Source: Acanthosoma haemorrhoidale (Eukaryota; Arthropoda; Insecta; Hemiptera; Acanthosomatidae). From it: 64,000 bases of DNA. The translations under genes were made by a program, and so were the position numbers. Below, piece by piece: positions 9,660 to 21,700 of this stretch. The DNA lies in NCBI GenBank assembly GCA_930367205.1, contig OV884015.1, positions 81,706,841 to 81,770,840 of the forward strand. Direction: 5' to 3'. The notes beneath the pieces are model-generated. The model was not told the DNA's origin, searched no databases, and saw nothing but the letters and a program-made list of their open reading frames with translations. Position 1 is the stretch's first letter. Each line of letters opens with the position of its first letter.

Positions 9660-12156
9660 TTTGATATAGGGTAGCTGATTGATACAGGGAGCACGCACTC
9701 CTTAATCAGTAAAAAGGGGGCGGAAGAGTTAGGGGTATGGACGAACCGGAAAAAGCGCGAGTGCATAGTAGCCACCGTCAGCGGGCGGTGTCAGACAGAA
9801 GGGGAGATGGAAGTAGATTTGAGGGGACTGGCGGAAAAAGAGGTTACCGTAAGAATGCATATTATGAGAGAAGTCGGTACCGACTACGACATAATCGTGG
9901 GGTGCGACGCTCTTAGAGTGGTGGGTCTGAAATTACAATGCAACAAAGACGCATGGGCCTTCGCGTTAGGGGCGGGAGAGTACACGGTTAGGGGCGGGCG
10001 CAAGGAAAAAGAGATCCGAGTAGGAGCAGCCCGTTGTGCCAGGAGTTGGCTTAGTCAAATACTCGAAGAAAACCATGACCTATTTTATCGAGAGGGCGAA
10101 ATTCTGCCAACCACGGGAACGACGGTGCATAGGATTAACCTGACAACGAACGCACCGGTATACGTAAAAGACAGGAGATACCCGCAAGCGATGCGCGACT
10201 GGTGGAGCTCCAATCCCAGGGGATAATCAGGGCGAGTAAATCCCCTTTCAATAGCCCACTGTGGGTGGTAGAGAAGCGGTCAAGTGATCCAGGCGGGGGG
10301 CCAGCGAAGTACCGTGTAGTGGTGGATTACTGCAAGCTGAACGAGGCCACCCAAGATGAGAGGTACCCGTTACCGAGAATAGATGACATACTCGACAGAC
10401 TGTCGGGAGCCACGGTGTTCAGCACCCTGGACCTAAAAAGTGGGTACCATCAAGTCCGGATAGTGGAAGAGGATGTTGAAAAACCCGCCTTTTCGTGGGA
10501 GCGCGGGAATTTCGAATTCGTTCGGATGCCCTTCGGATTAAAAGGGGCGCCTCTAACCTTTCAGCGGTTGATGGACGAATTGCAGAGGAGTCTGGGGGAG
10601 AATTTTTCACAAGTATATATGGACTACTTGATAATCTTCAGTAGATCAGAGGAAGGGCACGAAAAGCACCTGAGAGAGGTCCTCGCCAGGATACAGGAAT
10701 TCGGACTAAAACTGTCACCCAAGAAATCCCAGTTTGGGCTGAGCGAGATAAAGTTTTTGGGCCATGTAGTCACGAAGGAAGGAGTAAGACCGGACCCGGA
10801 CCAAGTAAGGGCTATCCGTGATGCACCGTTGCCTCAGAACGTGCGAGGAGTCCGAAGATTTCGGGGAATGGTGAATTACTATCGAAAATTCATACCCGGA
10901 ATCGCCGAGGTAACCAGCCCAATCACCGAATTGCTGAAAAAGTGCAAGCGATTTCAATTAGGGCCCACACAGTTGGCAAGCATTACGAAGTGCCGCGAGA
11001 TACTAACGACGCGACCATTGCTGGCGTTCCCCGACTTCAAGAGGACGTTCAAAGTCACCACGGACGCAAGCGAATCGGCAATAGAGGTGGTACTGTCCCA
11101 GATGTTCGGAGGGGAGAAAACCCATCGCGTTCGCGGGATGACAACTGAACCCGGCCGAGAGGAGGTAAAGTGCCATCGAGAGAGAATTGCTGGCGGTAGT
11201 CTGGGGGGTAGAATATTTCCGACCATATATATACGGGAGAAGGTTCGAATTGATTACCGACCACAAACCGTTGATCTACCTAGGCACGTTGAAGAAGTCG
11301 TCCGGGGGTGGCACGGTTGAAAAAGCGCCTCGCGGCCTATATATTTTACGTGGCACATAAGAAGGGCAGCGAGAACGCAGTAGCAGACTGGCTATGGCGA
11401 GACCTTGTGATAAACGCAATGGAAGATGAAGGATGACAGGAAGAACCGTTCGCGGCACGCTATTTACGAGATTGGGCGGAAAACGGCCCAGAAATCCCCC
11501 TAGTGCAGAGTCGCGCAGAGGAACAGAGGACCCCACCGGCCGAACCGTTTGCGGTAAGATATCTGTGGGAGTGTACAGAAACGGGGCCGGAGAAACCGCT
11601 AGTCCGGGGAGAATCTCGAGGGGAAATATCTCCAATAGAGCGGCCAGGTGAGCTACCCGAAGTAGATGAGATCATCAACGAGAAGAAGTTGCAATTAGTC
11701 ATTAAGTCGAGACAAACCGCGGGGACAGAGACACGAACGACGACGTATGCGGGGCTAACGACGTTAACCATAAAAACCCATGTGACAATAGGGGAAGAGG
11801 AACTGGAACGGATAATCCAAGGATTCACGGAACGGGAAAGAAAGTACCACGTATTCGTCGGAAATAGGTTACTCGCAGAGAAGGTTAAAAGGTCTGTGGT
11901 GACAGGAACGGATCGGGGTGGGATATGAGTTGGTACGCTGCCTACGACAATTCGAAACTATCACCGACGAAACGACTCAAGACCGGCTAGTTAGAGACCA
12001 CCACACTGGGAAGACAAACCATAGGGGGGTAGAGGAAACCACGCGTGCAATCAGGAGAATGTACTTCTGGAAGGGAATGGGAGAGACCGTGCGGAATTGC
12101 ATAAGCCAGTGCGAGGTGTGCCAGCGGGGTAAATACGACCGGCACCCACCGGTAAC
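9660..12156 (+). pseudogene. pol: Gypsy-2 pol, broken and truncated
   Basis: Protease starts with LIDTGSTHSLIS at about 9673. The frame shifts near 10200 into reverse transcriptase (10202-11320) with FSTLDLKSGYHQV and VRMPFGLKGAP. Its active site reads YMDYLIIFSR: the second catalytic Asp is replaced by Tyr. RNase H (TTDASESA, about 11057) degrades by frameshift near 11110. The linker is open from 11433 to 11928. Integrase HHCC (DHHTGKTNHRG, CEVCQRGKYDRHPP) occupies about 11990-12150, then the sequence leaves the family. The DDE core is missing. Confidence 0.9.
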
Positions 12157-12159
12157 GGC

Positions 12160-13471
12160 ACTCTTCTTCGTCGTCTTTTTGGTAAAGCTGTGCCCCGATC
12201 GCGTAACCGCTAGCGTCGGTTTGCAAGATAAATCGTCGCTCAAAATTAGGATGTTGCCAACATGACTTGCTCAATAAATGACTCCTGAATTTTTTCGAAC
12301 TGCCGCTGTTCTATTTCGCTCTACTTCCATTTTACTCCTTTTCGCAGTAGTCGGTTTAACGGTTCAAACAGGTGAGCGTAACTTTTGTTGAATCGTTGGT
12401 AAAATCCGGTCAACCCTATAAAACTTTTCAAATCCTTCACGCATTTCGGTCTAGGAAATTTCTTGATTGCCAAAATCTTTTCTCCTTGTGGTTTTAGACC
12501 GCTGGTGGTCAAAACAAAATCCAAATACTCTACTTCTTTTTTAAAAAACATTGATTTTTCTAAATTCAGTGTGACACCTGTCCTTCGAATTATTCAAAAT
12601 AATTTGTCCAACACGTCCAGGTGTTCTTCTGGGGTGACTGTCATGCACAACAAATCATCTACATATGTTTTGATTTGTTTTTTCAGGTCCTCTAACATAA
12701 ACGATATGCCTCTGCTTAACGCTGCTAGTGACACACTTAGTCCAGAGGGCACCCTATTAAATTCATACACTTTCCCTTCATGCATAAATGCAGGGTATTT
12801 TCGATCTGCTGGGTGCAATTCGATTTGCCAAAATGATTTAGTCAAATCAATCATACTGAAAAAATTTTGTTGTCCACACATTGGTCAATCGGCTCAGATC
12901 GCTTGTAGTCTGGGATGAGTCGCTTATTTAGATTTCTGGCATCCAGACAAATCCGCACATTTCCATCTTTTTTATTTACTATTACAATTGGGTTTATATA
13001 CGCACTATTACTCCGACTTATTATTCCGTCACTTAACATTTTATGGAGTTCCCGAGCTACTGCATCTGCTTTTCTAAATGGTATTTTATAGGGACGGGTA
13101 AAATACGGGCTATCGTCGTTAACTTTCAATCGATATTGGTACCCCTGAACCAAACCTGGTGTATTATGAAAGATTTCTTGATTATCTTTTAATAGACTTT
13201 GAAATCTTTGAATGATCTCGGCAGGAAAATTTGAATAATTTTCGACCATTTCACTAATATTTTTCTCGATCTGCTGCTCCTGACTATCTTGAAAATCCTC
13301 ACAAAAAGTTGCTTGAACCGATCTCGTCCAAGTACTGGAATTTTCTGCAAACTTAATTTCTCCAACTTGATCACTGGAAGGGTGTGTGAAACTCATTTTA
13401 TTGGCTTTTGTATCCAATGTAAAATTATGGATGGATAAAAAATCATACCCTAAAATACCAGTGTGAAACAC
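12160..13471 (-). pseudogene. pol: Gypsy-3A protease end, reverse transcriptase and part of RNase H
   Basis: It starts with the protease C-terminal signature ILGYDFL at about 13450. The reverse-transcriptase half follows (IVNKKDGNVRICLDARNLNK), then the palm with IDLTKSFWQIELH and catalytic TYVDDLLCM. A frame break lies near 12870 (a short deletion relative to copy B around the PIDQ segment). An in-frame TGA lies near 12592, after which the thumb continues (KEVEYLDFVLTTSGLKPQGE). RNase H (LQTDASGYAIGAQLYQKDD) is in another frame and runs into Gypsy-2 sequence at about 12160. It is non-functional. Confidence 0.88.
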
Positions 13472-13887
13472 TACTTTGGCACCACAAAAAATGGAATCTC
13501 AAATTTTGTTTGTTCAACTTTTTCGTTCATTAGGATGGAGTTTTGTTCGATTTTTTGATCCATTTGATCGAGTTTTAAATTTGCTTGGACGGGAATTTGC
13601 TCCAATTTATCGGAGTTTTGTTCAAATTTTTCATCCATTTTAAAAAAAAAATCTTTTTTCATATCGGCGGAATTTTGGGCCAATAGGTCAAACTTTACAT
13701 TATTTTGTATCAGGATTTGCATAATTCTATCCATTTGAGTGGCAGTTGGGTCCTGACCACTTAATTCGTCTTTAGGGGTCAGTGGGTCGGGTTGTCGAAT
13801 CGTATGATCGTGTGGATTAACCGGATTTGACGTCTCTGTCTCCAATTTACCAATTCCTTCACTAGTTGTCATCGGTTGGTTCTCCAT
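13471..13887 (-). pseudogene. gag: Gypsy-3A gag N-terminus, fused to protease remnant
   Basis: About 138 codons from MENQPMTTSEGIG, rich in Gln, Asn and charged residues, with a heptad-like repeat of QNSxxLEQIP-type phrases that predicts a coiled coil. It ends at 13471 just where the protease remnant opens in an overlapping frame. Capsid and any nucleocapsid are absent, so the parent already carried an internal deletion. Confidence 0.7.
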
Positions 13888-14039
13888 TTTTAATTGTGAC
13901 CTTGTTAGAGGAATTTAAATTTTAATCTGATTTTTTTTTTTTAAATTCACTAACTGTACTTATCTGCTAACCAAATTTGCCGACTTTCGTTGTCCTGGCA
14001 ACATTAAAATAAAATCTTGTCGACTGTACGGGCGCCACT

Positions 14040-14396
14040 TGTAACAATTTTCCTATTTTTGCTACAATTTATTATTATAAAAAAAACATGTTCCGTTGAA
14101 ATATGTTTTTAAACAAATTTATATGGTTAGAAGTACCTTTTTTTTTTTAAGATGTTTTCCTTGGTATCCTGAAGTGGGCTAGAAAAAATTTTGACTCGAC
14201 AGTGCCGAGACAAGGTGCTCTTTCATTGCCCGCTGGGAAAAAACTCCCTGCTTGTTTTCGTCTTTCTTTCCGGCTTTCCACGTCCCGACCTTTGCATCGT
14301 CGATTGACTTCCACTAAGCCCCCACTTATAATAACTAATAACTATGTTCAATTAACAATTTATACGTAGTGATATGGTTCAGTCCATATTATTACA
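14040..14396 (-). repeat. Gypsy-3A 5' LTR
   Basis: 357 bases with plus-strand ends TGTAACA...TTATTACA. A candidate primer site (element strand TGGCGCCCGTAC, resembling the first bases of lysine-type sites only over TGGCGCCC) lies one to two bases inside. The right flank is ATAT. Copies: 55144-55500 and the solo LTR 49483-49833. Confidence 0.9.
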
Positions 14397-15704
14397 ATAT
14401 TTAGAAGAGAACAAAGGAAAAATCATTACCAAGTTATGTACAAGTGAATTTTCATTACTATAATATTGCATTAGAACTATTTAGTTATATGTATCAGGTA
14501 TATAATAAATAAAAAAGTTTATAACTTAGGATTTAGGTTTGACTCTCTTAAAAACACTAGTTTGGGTAAGAAGGGTGCCCAATTAACTAAAGGCCTTTCC
14601 TAACTTCTTTAATCTTTTTCCAGCCACAGTGGAGATGGGGACTTCATTTCTTAAGCAGTTCTACTAAATGAAGTAACACTAAAAATCCTGCCTGGATAAG
14701 AGGAAATTTAGATGATTAAATCATAGGTGCTAAAGCACCTTCGATATTTTGTACCTTTTAAAATAGTAATTTATAAAATTTGAACAAAGAAAAAATTACT
14801 TGGCCCTTGCAAGAGAAAGGGATTTGTTCAGTTTTGATGGGAAATGATTGGAGGGTTTGATTCAGTTCATCCAAATGAAATTAAATGAGTGAAAAAACAT
14901 TTTTTTTTTTTTTATGGATATCAGCTCTTTTGTAAGGGCTAACAAAAGGACCAAAACTAGGTGGTGACATCATGCAGATCTAAGAGCTGGCAGATAAAGC
15001 TCAGCATGGGCCAAGCCCAAAGGAAGAAAGCTTTGAGGAAAGAGAATCTATGATCAGTTGATATTGCAGGGTAATGGAGTTACCCAGACAAAGTAGATCT
15101 AAGTTACAGATCTAAGCTTTATAAGGTAAGGCGCCAGCTTTTTCCATAATACTCTAATCATGTGATTAGATTAGATGTGACATAATAATCATGTGATTAG
15201 ATTAGATGTGACATAATAATCATGTGAGACACTTTTGTCTGAGTCCCTCCATTCTTTTGTTTGGAATCGTTCTTAGATTTTTATCGTTTTCGGAACCGGT
15301 TCTCAAGCCAGAATGGAGCTGGTGGAATGCATTTTGAAGTTTTTGCTGGAATTGTGCACCCGTAGTCTCAACTCAATCAATCAATAAATATATTTATTTT
15401 GAACAATGCATTTAGTGACAGTAAGTGCATTTAAATTTTACTCAAATTTTTATCCTAGCCACAACTCAAATATCTCATTTAGGTTCATTGGTTTCCCGTT
15501 AGATGTCACCTTGCTTACTCCTCTTCCCGCCAATAGAGGCCGTTATGCCAGTTTTGGTACTATACCTGTAGGTGGCACTGCTGTCGAAACCGTTGTTTGA
15601 TGCTTTCGGAATAGCTCCAGCTAGAACGTAGTAGGCCTAATTTTAACTTGCATGGTTATGTGATTTTTATTTTCAAATCTGTTAACGGAATTATTTCATT
15701 TACA
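14397..15704 (+). promoter_or_regulatory. Upstream and leader region of the zinc-finger gene
   Basis: No coding sequence. It presumably holds the promoter and 5' leader, by position only. A short open frame at 15406-15600 also survives in copy B at 56493-56687, which reflects duplication rather than selection. A 31-base tandem (atcatgtgattagattagat...) is at about 15157-15228. No convincing TATA box was chosen, and the transcription start is unknown. Confidence 0.4.
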
Positions 15705-18700
15705 ATGGATGAAGCAGGTAAAATAGCCTTTCAAATATAATTTGTCCTCATTTATAGAGGATTTGTTAGTTTTCCAGTGAGGCAACTTGAATCTATTCTC
15801 CAGCTTATTTTTGTTGTCTAGTAGGTTAAGATAGTTTAGCCATTTCAAAGTTAATCTTTCATTTCCCATGTCAATGAGTTGTCATTGACTTAAGCTACCT
15901 AATAGTGATTATTCTGGCTCATCTCAACTAATTGACAATGTTTCCTATGCTTGCTCCATTATTAAAGTCGATAAAAGTTATATCATTACCTGTTATGTTG
16001 AGATGTAAAGCGTCACAAATCTCAATGAAATGGTAGTAGAACATTCGTATTAGAGAATAACATTTTATCCAATGACTAATCTAATCAGAAAGTAATGCAA
16101 AACAATGAAATTTGCAAATCTGTTTTAATATAATGTCTTTCATTGTACTGTATGGAAACATATATCATCAGGTTATTTATAATGATTTTGATTATTTATG
16201 CTTGCAGGTGTGAAGAAATCTTTCGACACCTTAAAAGATAAAATTAAAGAAGAACTTGATGGTAAGTTTTTTAAAACTTATTAACCAAAAAATTTGAGTT
16301 TTGCTTTTGTTTAGTAAGTCTTAGGGTTCAGATCTTTATTTTTTGTCTTAGTTAACTAAAAATTAGATGCATTAAGAGATGATAATAACTCATGATTATA
16401 TGCCAAAATAACTAAGTGGTAAGAACGGAAGAAATAATAAATGAGGATAATTAAGTATAATAAAGGTCAAATAAGAATTTAAGAGTATCTGAGAAGGTTT
16501 TAAATTCTAAAATAGATGAAATTAAACAAAATATATATAGATGTGAAACATAAATTTTAATTTGAATTAGTTAGGACTGTGGTCAGCAAACTTATTAGCC
16601 AAAGATACAAATATGAACATTACAACAATTTAAAAAAAAATCGGGTGCCAAATCTGCTTGTTTGGTAAACTTTCATTATACTAAATAAGTAGTACACTAA
16701 ATAAAACTAAATTTCATACTTAATAAATATTTATTAATGCAAACAATGTGCTTGCATCTCCTTGGAAAGTTTTAGTAAGTCAGGTTTGTATGTTGTTTTT
16801 AATTTTAGGCTTGATTCCAAGTTCTCATCAATAAGACGACTTCTCAGTTTACTCTTGATAATGTTCATGCTTGAAAAAGATTGTTCGCATATATATGTAG
16901 AACCAAAAAGGGAAAGAACAGCAAACGCGAGCTTTTTCAGCTGATCGTAAGAGTCAGGAATAATGTTCCAAGCGTTGAAAATGATCATGTCTTCCTTCTC
17001 CAGGTCATTCAAAGCAGACCACTTGTGTTGTGAACTAAGATCACATTTTTTCTTCTCCAATATTTCCAATTCAACACGAAGACGTTCGAATTTAGAGGGC
17101 CATATCTCCTTGTTTTTTTAAATCCAGCAATTGTATTTCAAAGCTACCAATGTCAATTTCAAAAGGAGAAAATTTCAATTAGGTTTTCCTAGCATTAAGA
17201 GGATTTTTGACAATTGCTAAAGTTGCTCTGCTGTTTTTAAATTTCTGAAACCTGCTGAGAAATGCTTCCCTCATATTTAAAATTATTGTTTTAAAATGGT
17301 GTTTATCAATAGAGGAATTATTTTCTTGGCGATGCTTCAGCAGGCTCGGAAAGTGAAACAATGTCTCCCTTTCAAAATCCTGAGCAGAAATGGATAATTT
17401 GTTTTCGAATGTTATTATTTCTTCTAACATCAAAAAAATTAAGTTTCCTTTCCCTTGTAGTTTACGATTAAGCTGATTTAGATGAGACGTAACGTCTACC
17501 ATGAAATAAAAGTTTTGGATCCACTGATCGTCTGTTAGTTCTGGATAGTGAACGCCCTTCTCAAGGAGAAATGCTTTAATTTCCGGAAAAAGGGACGCGA
17601 AACGTTTTAAAACGTTCCCTCTTGATAACCAACGTTCGATTTATTGAAGAATTTTAATTTATCAAAATAAAACGTAATTTTTTTCTTACCGAGTTTTTTT
17701 TTTTTAAATGAAAATATTATTGCGCCTTCTGTGGATATTTGTGCCAGAGCCGAAACTTAAGGAACCAAAGAGCCACATGCGGCTCTGGAGCCACACTTTG
17801 CCGACCACTGGGTTAGGATAATAATAGTCAAGAGAATTTCAGTAGAGTATAGGAGTCAATGATTAGAGAAAAGGTACATGCAATATTAATATTCTTAAAA
17901 CTTGCAATACATTTGATACAAATAAGATTCTTAGAAATGGTGTGAAGGTGTTTTATCCTTTAAAAAAGATGATGAAAAAGTAATTTTGCATAGTAAACGA
18001 TAGTTGAAAATGGTAGATTGGGACTAGTAGGCAAAAACTGTATAGGGGTATACGTAAAATGTTATAATGTTGGAAATAAAGAAGAAGTACAAGGTGAGAT
18101 TAATTTAAAAAAAATAAGTAAAGCTATATGTATAACATAATACAAGTGATATTACATGCAATGGAGGAATTAATTATTCTTTTTGATAGTAGTGTTTTGT
18201 TTGTTAGAAATAAAAAAATTGTTGATTTGAAATAACTATTGGGCGGAATTGGAAGAAAATTGTCAAAAATAATTTAATAAGGAGGTAGATATGTGCATGG
18301 AAGACTAAAATAGAGTATACGGTATGAATCTAGTGCCAAAACTTATACATCACAATATAAGAATTAATGCTAATTCCTTCCAATATTTCCGTTTCTAGAA
18401 ACGGTGGCTCACAAGAGTGCCTCCAGAATTTTCAGAAAAGGTTGTAGCGATATCACAAGCCATATTCTGTTAAAGGTTGATGACCTGTTACCCATTATAT
18501 ACCCTTTAGTGTTCCTATATGTTGAAAGATCCCACACATTGTGGAGTGTTACTCTGATAGTTTTGTCATAACACATGTTATTGGTGAGAAATGTGTTTAT
18601 TAACACAATAATAAAGACATTTAAGACTAGAAAGGAGTTTGCAAATCTCCGGTCCACAAATTGGTATACCTCTTGCTCCTTAGTGAGTCCTTAATTGCTC

Positions 18701-21700
18701 AAAAGTAATTTGGAGTACAATAACAATAGAATAAAATAGTTTTAGGGATTAGGCATAAGAAATAATTGAATTGCTTAAATTGCCAATTTATTGTTTTCAT
18801 CTAATTTACAGATGGTCCAATCCATTTCAAAGAAGAAGAGCAACTTCTGGATGATGGTAAGTACACAGCAAGTATTTCTCTAACATCTATCATTATATGA
18901 ATACTTTCATTCACCGTAGACGTATCAAATTCTTCGATTTTTTGCAACATATGACAAACCCAGTATAATTACGTAATTTTTAACTTTAAAACGATAATTT
19001 TTTTGTATTTTCCATCCTTCTTACAACGCATATGTTATACAAGAAAAAGGAGCCATCCACAACCAATTTATAATATTGTTTTTAATTTGTTTTAAAAATG
19101 TTTAAAAGAAGGGGTTCAGGGGAAAAAAAATGTTTAATTGTGATGTGTTTATGTGGGATCACTCAGACTGGTAGCGTGTTACCTGCAAACATGGTAATGT
19201 TACCTTACTGCTAAGATCAATATTTGTAATTTTTGTTAGAAACTTCATTTTTTATAAGTTAGTAATATCTTATCTTCATTTGCAGGTGGTCCAATTCATT
19301 TCAAACAAGAAAAAGAGCTAATCCTAAATGATGGTGAGTATACTAAAGTATTACTGAAGCATCTACACGCCATTATTAGCATCCCTTTGTATATGATTAT
19401 TTGCAAATGGTTATATAACAATTTTTTAGGATCACTCAGACTGATAGCATCTTGATGTAACATTAATGATATAATCAAAAATTTTAACTTTCTCTCACTC
19501 ACTTCATTCTAAGGGTCTCATTAATTTTTTTTTTAAAACAGAATCCTTTTGTTATCATGTTTGTGTATATTCTGGCGACTTTGAGTCCCCTGTTTGACCC
19601 ATTAAACATGAAATTTTATCCTGTGTGAAATTTAATTTTTCAAAAAGCTTTGAGTTTCGTCAAATATCTTTTATTTATGACATTACATCGACCTTCATAG
19701 AAATTACATGAATTGGCTCATGCTAGATCACAGTTTTATCAAAGTTGGGATTTCGCTAGTTTTAAAGTTTAGGAGGTCTGGTACATCTATTCGTATTGTA
19801 AGATACTCAGTCTTGTTAGTAATGCGATCAGTCCTTGTTAGTAAAAATACCATATGAGAGTGAGGGTGTCATGCTATAAAGGCATAAGTCCAGGTCTAGC
19901 ATGCAATAATTGTCTACCTTTCGTGGTGCTAGTTTTTATCACTTTATCAGTCTACTTACTGTTTAGTGAAGTGGTGTTTTATCAGTGCAAGTATTATAGT
20001 ATTTTATATTATTTTAACATAATTATTATTTCATTTTAAATAAACAAGAGCGACTCACTAATCACTGGTAACTGTGATGTGTTTATGGAGGAATCAACAT
20101 CAAACCCAAAGAAAAGAATGATTTCAGACGAGATCACGTGGAAACGAAATATTAGGAAAGCAACAATTACAAGAGAAGAGTATTTAAATACATAAGGGGC
20201 CATAAAGCGAGCCAAAAGCATAGGATCATAGGATTTGATTCTGGTTAAGCATCATTTTGCGATTTCTACAATAGGTATAAACCTACTTTAAGCAAATCAA
20301 AATCATAATACAAACTACTCCAAAAAAAATTTAGTACAAATATCACGCAATGGCGATGGTGAAACAAAAACAGAAGTATGTCTAAAAGCAATGCATTGTA
20401 GAACTAAAAACAGGTTAGATGACTTCAGGAACTTTTCATAATTGCCAAGTCCCCAAAATACGATCATGGTGCTTACATTAAATATGCTATACCACCCGAA
20501 ACACTGCTATTGGTTAGGGAACTTATCGAAAATTTCGCTACTTATAAAATCCATTACCTTGGTACTGTAAAATATTTGGATAAAAGACTGAACATTCAAA
20601 AAGTATAAAAAATGTTGAAAAATAAGCACCAGGGTTAGACAGCTTTTTTAATTATTATAAAAGTCATTAGAAACTAAAGTTAGGGCCACCTCATGTTAAA
20701 ATTTCCAGTTCTTGCGAGGCCTTGGATGTAAAGATTAAAAATTCTCATTTAAGTGATGCCACCAGGCGCATCGCCAGGGCTGGACAACTAGTCTATAAAC
20801 AAAGGGCCGAGAAGTTTAAGTTTGACTCCATGGACAATTAACCCTAAGATTCTGGTGTTTTCTTTTGACTGTATGCAAAATTTGAGTGTTCCATTGATTC
20901 AGGTGCAAGAAACCTACTATTTATGTTAAGTAACTTCAGTATTTATAACATCAAGAAGAACAATGCTAGAAATTATTTATTCCATGAAAATCAGGGGAGG
21001 AAAGGTCCCAATGAGGTCTGCTCTATTTTTTAATTCTTTTTGGATTATTTAGATAATGGAGTCCCTTCGAGGTGGAAGAGTTGTATATAAAGGGTTGGCC
21101 AAAAAGTCCGTTGGGTTTTTTAAGCAAAAATAAGACACAACTTTTAAACACAAAGTGATTTATTCAATCAATGATATAATTGCCGTTTTGTTCCAGTACC
21201 TTCTGCCATCTCATGGGCAAATTCATAATTCCATGCTCAAAGAATTTCCTGTCTTTACTGGTTTTTACATCTTCAGAGTTGAAGGTCTGTCCATTCAATG
21301 AATTTTGAAGAGACCGAAACAGGTGGAAATCTGATGGTACAAGGTCGGGCGAATATGGAGGGTGCGGCAAAGCCCCATTAACTTCCCAGCCAAGCTCCAG
21401 TAACTTCTGCCGCGTCTGCAAAGAAGTGTGCGGTCTGGCATTGTCATGATGGAAGACAATCCCCTTACGGTTGGCTAGTTCTGGACACTTCTGGTGGATT
21501 GCTGCATTTAATTTGTCCAGCTGGTCACAGTACACATCTGAATTGATGGTCCTGTTCGTGGGAAGAAGTTCGTAAAAGACAACACCCCTCCAATCCCACC
21601 AAATCGAGAGCATAACCTTCTTTGGGTGAAGTCCTGCTTTGGGGGCTGTTTGTGGTAATTCGCTGCACTTCCCCATGAGCGTTTGCAGTCTACATTGTTA

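Larger units (their letters stand above)
8024..12159 (+). mobile_element. Gypsy-2: decayed Ty3/Gypsy element, 3' end lost
   Basis: A plus-strand relative of Gypsy-1 with the same primer tRNA, gene order and recognisably similar proteins, but with numerous stops and frameshifts. The 5' LTR ends at about 8211 just before the primer site. The element breaks off inside integrase, right after the HHCC site at about 12156, where minus-strand Gypsy-3 sequence begins. No 3' LTR is found in the window. Gypsy-1 sits against its left edge, so the 5' limit of its LTR is not defined. Confidence 0.9.
12160..14396 (-). mobile_element. Gypsy-3 copy A: Ty3/Gypsy fragment with 5' LTR
   Basis: Minus-strand element with LTR (14040-14396), short gag, protease end and reverse transcriptase, running into RNase H and stopping at about 12159 where Gypsy-2 begins. 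It matches copy B at 53788-55500 at most positions over the shared part but keeps about 550 bases (13119-13667) that copy B has lost. Both copies share an in-frame stop after the YVDD/YVND region, so the parent was already dead when duplicated. It is the left part of a larger duplicated block. Confidence 0.92.
12160..16980 (+). repeat. Segmental duplication, copy A (partner 53788-57874)
   Basis: From the RNase H of Gypsy-3 through its LTR, the upstream region of the zinc-finger gene, exons 1-2 and the first ~400 bases of the intronic hAT, this block is matched in the same orientation 41.6 kb away. Differences include scattered substitutions, a 31-base tandem unit present twice here (about 15157-15228) but once in copy B, about 80 bases of leader before the ATG missing from B, and about 145 bases of intron 2 missing from B. 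Confidence 0.95.

Noticed and set aside
15406..15600. 64-codon frame preserved in both duplicates (also 56493-56687)
   Set aside because: Preservation follows from the recent duplication; upstream of the gene ATG and without domain features.
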